Positions 50,380 through 61,218 of a stretch of DNA of 64,000 bases are shown here, piece by piece. How positions within the stretch are numbered: position 1 is the stretch's first letter; every line of letters starts with the position of its first letter. The notes under the pieces were generated by a model. That model was not told the DNA's origin and searched no databases. It saw nothing but the letters and a program-made list of their open reading frames with translations. The stretch is from Acridotheres tristis. Its lineage: Eukaryota; Chordata; Aves; Passeriformes; Sturnidae. Location: assembly GCA_037013685.1 (NCBI GenBank), contig CM072919.1:50612616-50676615 (forward strand). Direction: 5' to 3'. The position numbers and the translations under genes are program-made.

Positions 50380-53371
50380 GGAATTTAAATTATAAGCCCT
50401 TTAAAAATTAACTCACTTTCTGAAATCCCCAGATACAAGAACCATAGAGTTAGGTAGGAACTAGTGGGTTTTGTGTTTTCTCTTTTACCCCTACTATGTA
50501 TAAATACATATATATAGGTAATAGAAAACAGAAAAAAGCAGAAAAAAACAACCAACCAAACAAAAAACATTAATGGCATTTACTTACTGTGGAATTTGGT
50601 AAAATAATGTTAGTAGAAAACATATATACACCAACAGTAGAAGGCAAGAGAAAAGAAACTAAGAATATAGTTCAAAAAGTCTCATGACTAGTTTTAAATT
50701 TGCTTCTGAATATTTTGATGATCTCATTGTCTTCAAAATTTTGAAAGTAACTTGAAGAGCTTTTCTCTCAAAATTTGGAACAAATTGCTGTATTAACTTC
50801 AGTTTATCCCAAACTGTCTACATTTAAATAGCCACACTAGAATGCAAGAGGTTGGTTGGGAATATTTTTCAATGTGTTATATATGGCATTGCTTTCCAGT
50901 AAAATAATCAGCACATTGAAATTTAGAACTTTTTATGCTACGGTATTTTGGAACTTTAAGAATCAGCCAGATGCAGCTTCCAGAAACTGACATGAAAACT
51001 GTTAAATCTAAGTTAGATGTTTTAAAAGCATAGTACAGAAATCAGCAGTAGGATCAGGCTTACTGTTGCTACCACTGTAGTACCAATCCTCACTTTTATT
51101 TACATATGCTAATGTATAGAGACATGCAGTTTCAGTGAAACAGTATATGCTGTGCAGGTGAAAATCTACACAGAAATTAGAAACACTTTTTATATATATT
51201 TTCAATATTTTTAAAAATGTTTATTTCTAAAGTTGACAGTGAATCAAAGCTCAATTTACTTTAAAATAAAACTTTTCAGCAATGTGAAATATTACTTACA
51301 CCAATAAGAATCTACTTTAGGAAAAAAAAAAGAGAAGGGAAACATAATACATAAATCACCGTGTCTCAGTAATTTAAAGGTCTTTGTGATCACAGTTACA
51401 CCTAATTTGTGCATATTATTTAGAGGCACAGGGTAATTTTTCAGATTTATCACTGAACTAATAAAAGAAGAAGACCTTTGTTCCAAGGAGGGCGGGATAT
51501 CTTTAAACTTTATTATTAATATTCTTAGTAATAGTGAAACAAAATGCACATGCATATGCTGACTCTCCAAAAGCTTTTATGAATCTTAGGGCTTCATATA
51601 ATTTTTCAGAATCAGGTAATCACTATAATGTTACGATACTTTGGAAAATGCGTGCACATAGTGTTTGCATAAGATTTAATAGTCTAAATGGCTTATTAAC
51701 TCCCATCTCCAGCTGAGGCACATTTATGTTTTGAAATAAATAATGATAATTCTTGCTTATTTTAATGCTAATAGAAGATTTTTCCGCCATGCTGTGGAAA
51801 GAAGCACTGCCTATAATACACAAAAGTAAACTCTAATCTTAAGGAAATGCACTTTACTTATTGAGCAAACGGAATCACTATTAACTTCTTTACTTTTCTT
51901 ATGGTTAATATATCATAGGGGCATTTTTTTAATAGTCCTCAGTAGCATGTTAGAGATATAGCTCTGTATTCCTCTATTTTAAGTATGTTGCCAGGACAGT
52001 TCAAATGAGGAAAATTGTTACTGACCATCATTTCAGACTTAAACTGACACTGTTCAGGAAGGACACTCCAGATCATGAACCTTTAACACTTTCTGTATCC
52101 ACAGAAAAGAGATGTCCAACAGAAAATATGCTATGATTATATCGCAGGGTACTAATCTCACTTACAAGAAAGAATAACTAGATTAACGGCCTATATAAAA
52201 GTTAATGTAATTCTGTCTTTTAACAGTAAAAATTCCAAAGTTAGGACTTTATATTTCAATATTTTTCTGATCCATAATTTTGCTACAGAAAACTCACACT
52301 TACTGTTTTTAATCTATGAAGACATGAGGCATCAGCATAACAGGCAGCAGACCTTTGTTGTTGAACTGACACATTCATCTTTGCTCTTCAGGTTTCCAGG
52401 TCCTGTGCTAGGTAAGCCCTACTCCTGGATTGTTCCACTGGCTCTGTTGTCGTGTTTTGTCGGGAAATGGTGACATGAGCTATCCACATTGACTGTGGGT
52501 TAGCGCATCTGAAGGCTATCTCAAGATCCCACTTTTCAGCAGTTTTAGGGCACATTTTTCTCAGCACTGGTGTTCTCAAGCTGGGCCTTGTACCAGGAGA
52601 TATGTCCCTGAAACGCCAGATCTCTAAGTCCAGGCACATTTTCTAAGATACTGGGTTAGAAGGGATTCTTGAATGTTCCATATGGGCCTCTTCTCCACAC
52701 CCAAACACCATCAGAAAATTGGGGGGGTGAGGGTAGGGTGGTTGGCTCCAAAGCAAAGATAATTTGATGTAACAGATTAGGCAGAGTCAATGCTTTTTTC
52801 AGTGATTCTGGAAAAAAAGAACATCAGGGAAAGATAGATCTCTGTGGCAGACTATATGCAGAAAGTAATGTGAACATTGCAATCATTGCAAAGTCAGTTC
52901 TTACTGCTTCAAAACACCCCATTCTCTGATTTTATTTAATTAAACATTAGCAACTCAAATGAAAGACACAGAAAACAGTCAAAATATGTATTTAGTATAT
53001 TCAAACTTTAGTAGTCCAAAAGAGACAGGTGTAGGCTCTACCCTTTACCTCATGTGGTTTAGTCTTTAACTCAGGCAAGTGGAAAAGTCTGTAACTTCAC
53101 ACATCATGAACCACCTGATATTGTCATACTTACAGCTGAAAAGCAGTAGTACCTAAAGCTGTGTGGTCACTACCCCCTTTGCTTTTATTTCACAGTTTTC
53201 TGCTTATTTCTGTGAAATGACATGTATGATAGGTATGAAATCATATGATGCCTACAAAATATGTGTTTTATGGCTATGCAATGGTATGGGGCCCATTTTA
53301 ATGTACAGGTTAGAAGACTGAATCACTGGCTGCGAGCTGGTGCACGTCTTGCAAGTGACAGTTTTAACACA
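50380..53371. other. AT-rich unique DNA with one CpG-bearing block
   Basis: No gene was recognised. 52388-52639 differs from its surroundings: it is less AT-rich, keeps CpGs (GTTGTCGTG, TTTGTCGGG, TTAGCGCAT, AAACGCCAG), and is open for 83 codons on the minus strand. The conceptual product is polar and matches no family I know. It may be a fragment of an unrecognised repeat or a decayed retrocopy. Confidence 0.45.
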
Positions 53372-54338
53372 GTGGGTTGACCCTGGCTGGCTGCCAGGTG
53401 ATCACCAAAGCCTCTCTGATTTCTCTCTTCAGCTGGACAGGGGAGACAAAACGTAATGAAAGACTTGTGGGCAATATAAGGACACAGAGAGAAAATTCAG
53501 TAAATGCAAAATAGACTCAGCTTGAGGAAATCAGTTTAATATAAAATCAGAGTATGACAATGAAAAAAAACCCAAATCTTTAAAACATTTTCCCCTACCC
53601 CTCTCTTCTTTGTGGGCTCAACTTCATTCCCTGAATCAATACTTCCTTCCCTCAGTGGCACAGGGGAATGGAGAATGCAGGTTGTCAGTTCATATGTTGT
53701 CTCTGACTCTCCTTCCCCCTCACACGCTTTCCCTGGTCTAGCAGAAATCCCTCCCGTGGGAGATAGTCCTCCATGAAATTCCCCTTCCCGCAGACTGCCC
53801 TAGTTGAACTGCTGCAGGGTGGGTCCCTTCAGGCACAGGCTGCAGGAGCTTGGCAGGTCCTGCCAGCAAACCCGCTCTAGCACGGGTTCCTGTCCCCACG
53901 GATTCACTGCCCCTGCCAGGAGTCTGCTCCAGTGCAGGCACCCCACAGGGCCGCTGCCTGTTGCTCCAGCATGGATGCAGGTGGATGTGTTCTCCAATGT
54001 GGATCTCCCGGCTGCAGCACACACCCTCTCTCCTCATAGGCTTCAGGGGAATCTCTGCTCTGGTGCCTGGAGCACTTGCTCCTCTTTCTCCACTGAGCTG
54101 GCTGTCTGCAGAGCTGCTTCTCTCTCATTCTCACTCCTCTGTTTTGGATACATTTGCCCTTGCGCAGCAGTGTTTTTCCCCTTCTCAAATCCTTTATCTC
54201 CACAACACTATCAATGTCTCCAATGGGCTCAGCCACGGTCAGCAGCAAGTCCACCTTGGAGACGGCTGGCACTGACTTTTGTTTCATATGGAGAAAACTT
54301 CTAGCCTTACCAAAATCTTGCCACACCAACACAGTACA
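53372..54338 (-). mobile_element. Long solo LTR of an avian endogenous retrovirus
   Basis: About 970 bp. The right end CCACACCAACACAGTACA reads on the minus strand as TGTACTGTGTTGGTGTGG, and the left end is TGGGTTGACCCTGGCTGG, the U5 end of this LTR type. The middle (53740-54060) holds diverged repeats of a unit built on CTCCAGC-TGGGT...CAC-GG, a hallmark of this family's U3. It is much GC-richer and keeps more CpGs than the surrounding DNA. Overlapping open frames of up to 166 codons on both strands (53804-54304 +, 53904-54332 -) are by-products of this composition. The left terminus is eroded and no target duplication was found. Confidence 0.85.
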
Positions 54339-57300
54339 GAATGTTTGAAAGGCAGACTACATGTGCAATATAATTAGATTTACATAAAAATTTTAGCATC
54401 TCCAAGTGAACACTCAATCCTTTATTCTGTTACCTCCCAGTTTATTGTCTGAAATCATTATGTGACATATCACTTAAAAATTTTCAAAATGTCATCTTTA
54501 TCTACAGTGTAACAAACTTACTATATCTACTCAGCACCCTTCATTTTACTGAGGCTTGGTGAGGACTAAAATTTTCCACACTTTGCAGGATTTTTCTTGT
54601 ACATATTCATCATATTCTAGGTGTGTAGAAATTAAGCAAGATGATTTTCTTTACAGGTTACAGTACTGTACTGCAGGCTTTTCAAATTGGTCATAGCACT
54701 TCTCAAAGTAAATTTTGTTGCTTCCAACATGGCTCCTCATAATAGTAAATGCTTGCAGAATTGGACCTTTAGTTTATATTTTCATTTTTCTGGGTCTCAA
54801 ACATGAAAACACGCTGCAGAAAATCTAATTAGGTAATAGCAGCAACACATGTAATATGAAGTATCAGTCAGACTGCTTAAAGGTAGTAAATGCAAGGTAA
54901 AAAGAGATTAATTTCCTACATAAAGAAGAATAGACACCTAAGACAGGGGAAGTAGTAGTTGAAATAGTATGTAGAGCTAAACTGAGGAATAGCTATATAG
55001 GCATATGACACTCGTTAATATTAGTGTAAGCAGCTCTCTAGCATGTACACCACCAACCACATCTCATGACAAGAAAAATCAATGGCAGGTGTGTCACATG
55101 TGACTAAAAGCTGCGCTGCCTTTGCAGGAAGATCACCAGGAAGACTCTGAATTTGACCTGAGATTCATGGCTGCAGGAAACAGAACAGGGCTGGTGGTGA
55201 TGAGGGTTGTGAGGGAATTCAGAGCTAAACTAGACACAGGATTTAAGATGCAGGAGTGTTATTTGGCACAAGGTGCTACAAGGTTCATCCTTATTCCATA
55301 TTCCATTCTATTAAAGGGGGGTAATATATTTACATATTTTCTTATATCACAGCAATGACACACGTTGTATAAAAGCAATGAGAAAAAGCCATGTGAATTT
55401 TTCCTTCTTCACATATTTTTTTAAAATAGAAAACAAATACTCTTATTTACACTAAAACCAACAAACAGAAGTATAAAACCAACAGTCAAAAAATATTAAT
55501 TGGAAACATACAACTTTTAAAGTTTAAATTTGATAGCATACACATGTAAAGAGCAGGGCATAGACCTCTTGGCAGCAGTATTGGTAGTATATTGAGCAGT
55601 ATTGCTCAAATTCTGTGTTGAGCATGCTTGTCAGTACCCATAAACTTGTCAGAACAACAGTTCAAGCAACTACTACCACCACAGCAGAACTTAAATCCAA
55701 CATATACATATTTTTAACTATAGCAATTTTTATTTATTTGCACTTAATATATGATCTATCTTTATTCATAATACTACGGCAAATATTTGTAATACTGTAC
55801 AAGAACAGTATTAACAGCTAGCATCTATTTAGTGAGGTTTAAATGTTAGTTAAGTATGGGCTTGCAGGCAAATATAAAAGTCCAGTATTCACCCATGGAT
55901 TTGTTTTTGCTCAGGATAGAGCATTTTGTAAATGTTACTAAGCCTCTTCCCTTGTGTAAGTATATTGATTGCATATGTGTAGCTCTTTATCTCTTTTGCA
56001 AATAAATCTCATGTACTGCAGATATAGGAAATGGAAAAGACCATCTGGGCATCATTGACCCACTCTTCTCAAATCTGGCAGCCAGTTTAGCATACAGTTT
56101 ATTTTTTTCAGGGTATATACAGCACTATGCTGAAACCTCAGAAAATATACTCAGGGGACTTTTGCATTTTTTAGTATGTCGGTACAGAATTTCATTACAA
56201 TTGCTTTCCTGAATGAGCTGTTTTATCTAAGCTGGAGTTTCTCACCTTTGCATTTTCAAAGCCTGACAAAAAAATCCTCAACAATAAAGGTGTTTGGTGT
56301 TAGAAGCTTGAAACGGGAGACAGACAAAAAATGAATACTTAATACCCTGTACAATCAATCATTTGATCTGGGTGGGAGGAAATGTGATTACGTTTGTATA
56401 CATGACTATTCGGATTTAGTCTAAATGTTTCCCCAGTTTCCCCATTTGCTAAAGGACCAGAAAGAAGCAGAATGATAATTTAGCTACGTTTATGTCTCCC
56501 ATATTGTTTAACCTGATGTTTTGGTTCTCTAGGTTATAAGTATATTTAGACAAAATTATTAACTTCCTACTCAAGATCAGAAAAAATTTTGACAGTGTTG
56601 AGGAAAATCTAAATTAAAGCCTATTCTACTGAATGTGTTCCACTTGGAAGAAAATTTAAAATAGTCCTCAGTTGCAAACTGTTTCAAACTGTCTGAATAT
56701 TCTTTTTGTTTAAATGGAAATAAAAGGAAAGTCTGAACATACACAAAATAATTTTGAAATAGTACAAACAATTGTGAAAAAAAATGCACTATGTGTAAAA
56801 TTACTGTAAGAAATAAAACATAATTACCTCTAAAATAAGAAAGCTATCCTATTCTTACCTGTGATTATCACACTGCTAGTTCACTGTCAGAAATATATGC
56901 CAAGCAGACAAGTCATAAGGCTCGACAGATTTTCCTTTATGACCTGACTGTTCAAAACAATCTGCTTTTGGCAGAGAAATCCTTTCTGTCCATAACAGCA
57001 AATTGAAAATTCCACTGAGATAGAGGGAGGTAAGTGAATATGGCTTTTCCACAATACAATGAGAAATACTGGGTCTCTTCTCAATACCAAATCTAGGAAG
57101 ACTCTCAAGTTGGTTTAATTTGCACTGATATCTGTGTTATTCAAGTTCTGTCTGGTACAGGTCCTTTTTTTAGAATAAATTGGCCTAGATGCTGAGATAT
57201 TGTGGTAATATCATTGTACCAGAACTTAGGACTTTCTTAGCCAAGCATGGGACAAATAGCTTATCCTAGTTTGTCAGTACTGGTGCTATCATGACAATTT

Positions 57301-57492
57301 TCAACAGGAGAATTGTTTTCTCTCCAAGGAGCAATGCATTTGTTCTTAAGATTTCTTGGAAATATAGTCCATTTATTGCTAACTTAAGGAATTAAGTGTG
57401 ATGAAAAAGTGGAACTCAATTATCAGGATCACAACTGGTATAGACATATTAGTTCTCGATAGTATGAAATTCACTTCTCCTAGCTAGCTAGA
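54339..57492. other. AT-rich unique DNA
   Basis: No gene or repeat was recognised. A 78-codon plus-strand frame at 55122-55358 follows an acceptor-like CTTTGCAG, but it lacks a donor and a recognisable product. Confidence 0.5.
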
Positions 57493-57749
57493 TGTCCTGG
57501 ATTTGGGTGGGATAGAATTATTTTCTTCTCAGCAACTCTTATAGCGCTGTGTTTTGGATTCAGAATGAGAATAGTGTTGTTAATACACCCATGTTTTGGG
57601 GTTTTGTTAAGTCCCGTTTATCCCAAATGAAGGAATTTTCCTTGTGTCATGCTGTGCCAGTGAGGAGGTGAGTAAAAGAAACTGGGAGGTAGCACAGCTG
57701 GGACAGGTGACCAGAAGGATATTTTCACATCATAGAATGTCATGCTCAG

Positions 57750-57757
57750 TATATAAA
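57750..57757 (+). promoter_or_regulatory. TATA box of the LTR
   Basis: TATATAAA lies about 257 bp into the LTR, in the conserved GCTCAGTATATAAAC context, where the U3 promoter is expected. Whether it still works is unknown. Confidence 0.6.
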
Positions 57758-57918
57758 CAGTCGCTTAAAAGAGGGTGATCTGGGTTTGGGAATGGGGATT
57801 TGGGAATGGGGGTTCTGGCATGGGTCAGTGGGTGATAAACAATTGTATTGTGTGGCACTTGTTTGTCCCTTATTATTTTTTTTCAGCAATAATACTGTTT
57901 TTTATTTTATTTTAAATT

Positions 57919-57924
57919 ATTAAA
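57919..57924 (+). terminator. Polyadenylation signal of the LTR
   Basis: ATTAAA, just before TTGTTCTTATTTCAAC, sits at the position of this family's polyadenylation signal. Confidence 0.5.
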
Positions 57925-58059
57925 TTGTTCTTATTTCAACATAAAATTTTATTTTGATTCTCCTCCTCCTTCCACCAAGGTGGAGGGAGACGTAGAGACT
58001 GGGGATTGAGTGAGCAGCTATGTGGTACTTAGATTTTAGCTGGGCTTAAAACCACAGCA

Positions 58060-59121
58060 CTTGAATAGCAAAACCTTTCTATGTATATCTGTTTCCTTTT
58101 ACATGTTTGATCTTCTCTCCCTGAATATAATGCAAAGTATCATGTTTTCTGGCAAGGGAAGTTTTGTTTTGGCCTAATTATGTTATTTTATGATATTGTC
58201 AGAGTCACAAATGACAGGTTGACCAAAAAAAAAAAAGAAATCCAGTAAGTTAGGAATGAAATCTGACATAAATTTACTTTTACTATACTGTTAGCAATTA
58301 TTAGTAACAACAATCTCTGTCACATTTTATCTAGTGTAATCTAAAAGATCATCCACATAGTCTTTTTAAACTTTGTGAACAGAATTTCCTCTCACATAGG
58401 ATTCTTTCTAGGAGGAGAAAAATAGTGTTAAGAAGTTGTAAAAGACTAGAATTTTCCTTTTCCAGAGAGTTTTATTGTATTAGTAGCTCCATTGGTTTTG
58501 CAGTTATAAAACCTCAATACATTAAATTTTTTATTATACACAAATTTAATAGCATAAGGAGGTTTATACTGGAGCACAGGTTTCAGAGCAGTAATACTTC
58601 AGCTGGTTTTCATTCTTACTTGATAAGAATAGTTATAAAACACATCTTTTTGAGACGAACCAGAGGAAAAATAATTTCTGTAATTATGATCAAAATGCAA
58701 CCCATGTCATTGAAAATGCTGATAGTCTTGCATATTTGATCATTAAATCACAGCATTTTATAACCTGTGGGAAACCTGGAAACCTTGCAGTCTTATTCAG
58801 CATTGCTTTGCACACAGCACAGTTGCAGAAGTCCTGTGTAGGAGAGGTACAATACTTTGCCTCACAGTCATAGTGCCTGAATGTCTTCTGACATGTTTCT
58901 GACTTGGCTCGTCCTTTTGCAAGGACACTTTTATACAACATGCAGAAAAACAAGTGTTGGCCTTCTAGATGTTATTTGCACAGTTACAAAAATAACTTAC
59001 AGTAAACGAGTAAAAATATATTGTCTATCCCTCATCCAAAACAAAAACCATTCCTGAGTTATTCCATAAAGACAAAACTGTGCTTTTAATGCAAGGTATC
59101 ATTTAACTGAATGTATGACAG
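58060..59121. other. AT-rich unique DNA
   Basis: No gene or repeat was recognised. A minus-strand frame at 58690-58953 (87 codons) is unusually Cys-rich in its middle (CEAKYCTSPTQDFCNCAVC) but has no good splice donor and no family I know. Confidence 0.45.
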
Positions 59122-59705
59122 ATCATGAATTCACATAATGGTTTGGGCTGGAAGGGATCTTAAAGATTATCTAATTCCAGCTCTCCTGCCATGGACAGAA
59201 AACCTTCCCCTAGGACAGGTTGCTCAGAACCACAACCAACCTAGCCTTGAACACTTCCAGGGATGGGTAATCCACACCTTCTCTGTTCCAACAACCTGTT
59301 CCAGTGCCTCACCATCTCACAGCAAAGAATCTCTTTAATTCTTTACTTTTTTAAACTGTCTTTACTTCTTTAATTCTAATAATATTAGTAATAATATTAT
59401 CTAATATTAACATATCTTCTTTCAGTTCAAAGTGATTCTCTCTTAAGCCTATCATTACAAGTCCTTGTAATAAGTCCCTTTTCAGCTTTCTTGTAGCCCA
59501 CCATCCATCGGATGGAAAGCGTTCTAAGGTCTCCCAGGACCCTTTTATTTTCAGGCTGAACAACCCCTGAGCCTTTATAAATAGGAAAGGTGCTTGAGCC
59601 CTTTGCACATCTTTGTGGTTGTCTGGACTCACTCCAGCAGGAAACATCTTTCTTATCTTGCTGCCTCCATAGCTGGAAGCAGTACAGCAGGTGGTATCAT
59701 TATCT
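59122..59705 (-). mobile_element. CR1 LINE fragment with an AT-rich insertion
   Basis: One of the clearest CR1 copies: tail-proximal GGTTTGGGCTGGAAGGGATC at 59140, CCTGCCATGGACAG near 59185, CCTTGAACACTTCCAGGGAT near 59245, and CCAGTGCCTCACCATCTCAC near 59300. After an AT-rich stretch at about 59335-59420 that is not normal CR1, it resumes at CTTTCAGTTCAAAG. It reads into the RT C-terminus (AGCTTTCTTGTAGCCCACC, AGGCTGAACAACCCC) and stops near 59705. On the minus strand a 139-codon open frame covers 59351-59770, but its end runs through the AT-rich insert and it is not functional. Confidence 0.93.
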
Positions 59706-60718
59706 CCTCTATGCCTATCATGAACAATAGGTAAATTTACAAGAGATGTGACTCCATACCAGGCAGACAATTTAGACTTTCAGAAAAGAATTTGGAGGAA
59801 GGTGACACTGAGGGTAGTGGTTATTCTATTGAGGATATCCATCCAGTGAGTGGTTTTAAAACTAGCCAAAAAAGGAAAAAAGGATGTTTAATTCCTGTAG
59901 GTATTTATCTCAATGTGAGGACTCACAAGGTACAGTGATGACACTGAGAAGAGCAAGCAGACCCTGCTTATCAACCTAAGGGAGAAAACAAGTACTGGAA
60001 ACAAATCCACCACTCCAAAAAAAGAAATCTGTGGAAGAATGTCATATGTCTAAATCTTTGTGAGAGATTTTAATAGTTGCTCTCAAAATGTCTCAGCAAA
60101 TGAAAGGAAGGAAGGAAGTTTAGGATTGCCTCCTAAGGCCTTCTTGAAAAAGTATGACATATGGGCATTCTGAGATCTGGCCACAGACAACAGTCCCCTG
60201 CAAGATCTAGGCAACATTTCAATTTCCAGGACAGCCCACTGAGCTGGCGGAGGGCTCTGCACTGAAATTCTTAGATAGGCCTTGCAGAATGCCTCCTTTT
60301 CAAAAATCTGTTCTCTGTTTCATTTGAGATTCAACATGGTAACAAGCAGCTCACTCATTATTTCAGGGGAATTTAGCCAGGAAGTTTAATTAATACGATT
60401 CCTTTAGGGAACAATAATGAAATGTTTTTATCCCTTGAAACAATGTATTAAATATATTGCCTATGCTAGATAATAAAATTAGTTAGTCAGCCTGGAATGA
60501 CTTGCTTTTAAACCAGAAAAATGCCCAGTGCTTTAAAAGGTAAAATAGAAGTATTATTTTTGAAAAGTGATGAAATTAAGTAAGATGTATGTAATGAAAT
60601 GCAAGAAATCACACTGTAAAATATTCTGGTTCCTCTGCCATTTTCTAATTGAAATTAATATGTTGTTTTCTCATTGGGTCGTTTTCCTAAAAGGGAATAC
60701 TTTATATCACACAGAGAT
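59706..60718. other. AT-rich unique DNA
   Basis: No gene or repeat was recognised between the CR1 and the LTR. Confidence 0.5.
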
Positions 60719-61218
60719 TGTCGGGGCCCAGCCTGCCCTGACCCTGGGATGGTGTTGGCAAGGTGGCTAAATAAGCAATAAAGGGACGGGAATGGCTAAA
60801 GGGCTAGAAACTGAAAGCTTTAATATAAAGAGAAATTAAAAGGGGGCACAAGGATGCAACATAAAATGTAACCCTAAATGCCTGCTCACAGCCACCTGTA
60901 AGAAATAAAGTCCTTGCTCCCTTGAAGTCCAGCGTTGGCAGGTCTATTTAGCTCCTTTAGAAAAGCCCCAAAATGGGGTTGAGCACCATGGATTATGATG
61001 GAATGTTCTAGAAATCTTCCAGCCAATGGCAGACCGTTGCGTAGTCTCTATTTGCATGGTCACTCCTAGTCATTCCCATAATCCTTTACTTCTCCTTTAC
61101 TTCTCCTTTACTTCTCACCATAGCTGGACTGGATGTTATCCATCTTGGCTTCTCAGTGTCCTGGTCCCATCTTGTGTGGCTGCTCCATAGCCCATCCTTT
61201 CTAGCACAGACTGCTACA
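60719..61218 (-). mobile_element. 500-bp solo LTR with perfect 6-bp target duplication
   Basis: TGTCGGGGCCC...CTGCTACA has canonical TG...CA ends. It is flanked by identical AGAGAT 6-mers at 60713-60718 and 61219-61224. A 6-bp duplication is the hallmark of class II (alpha/beta-like) retroviral integrases. The minus orientation is favoured because a triplicated 11-mer and an ATTTGCAT octamer lie towards the right end, like U3 enhancers, and an ATTAAA on the minus strand (60824-60819) lies near the left end. Plus-strand AATAAA motifs keep the orientation uncertain. No internal provirus remains. The perfect duplication suggests it is younger than the other LTRs. Confidence 0.85.
61083..61115. 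repeat. Three exact tandem copies of an 11-mer inside the LTR
   Basis: CCTTTACTTCT is repeated three times without mismatch. Short tandem repeats in U3 are often enhancer duplications. That reading depends on the LTR being on the minus strand. Confidence 0.9.

Larger units (their letters stand above)
57493..58059 (+). mobile_element. Solo LTR of an avian endogenous retrovirus (ERVL-like)
   Basis: Starts TGTCCTGGATTTGGGTGGGA and ends TTAAAACCACAGCA, matching the avian LTR family that begins TGT-CTGGTTT and ends AAACCACGACA. Internal landmarks are in order: GCTGTGTTTTGGATTCAGAA near 57548, GTCATGCTCAGTATATAAAC at 57739 with the TATA box, then the R/U5 block with ATTAAA. The flanking 5-mers CTAGA (57488-57492) and CTTGA (58060-58064) differ at one base, consistent with an old 5-bp duplication. 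No gag, pol or env sequence is adjacent. Confidence 0.9.

Noticed and set aside
53804..54338. Overlapping open frames of up to 166 codons on both strands
   Set aside because: They lie wholly inside a recognised avian LTR. The GC-rich, stop-poor composition explains open frames on both strands, and no protein family is visible.
58690..58953. Cys-rich minus-strand frame that could be a secreted-domain exon
   Set aside because: Possible donor sites are weak (AAG|GTTTCC, CAG|GTTATA), the acceptor choice does not keep the frame convincingly, and no Cys spacing matches a family I know.
59351..59770. 139-codon minus-strand frame as a gene
   Set aside because: It overlaps a CR1 copy in its coding direction but is frameshifted and runs through AT-rich filler. 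It contains CR1-like pieces only.
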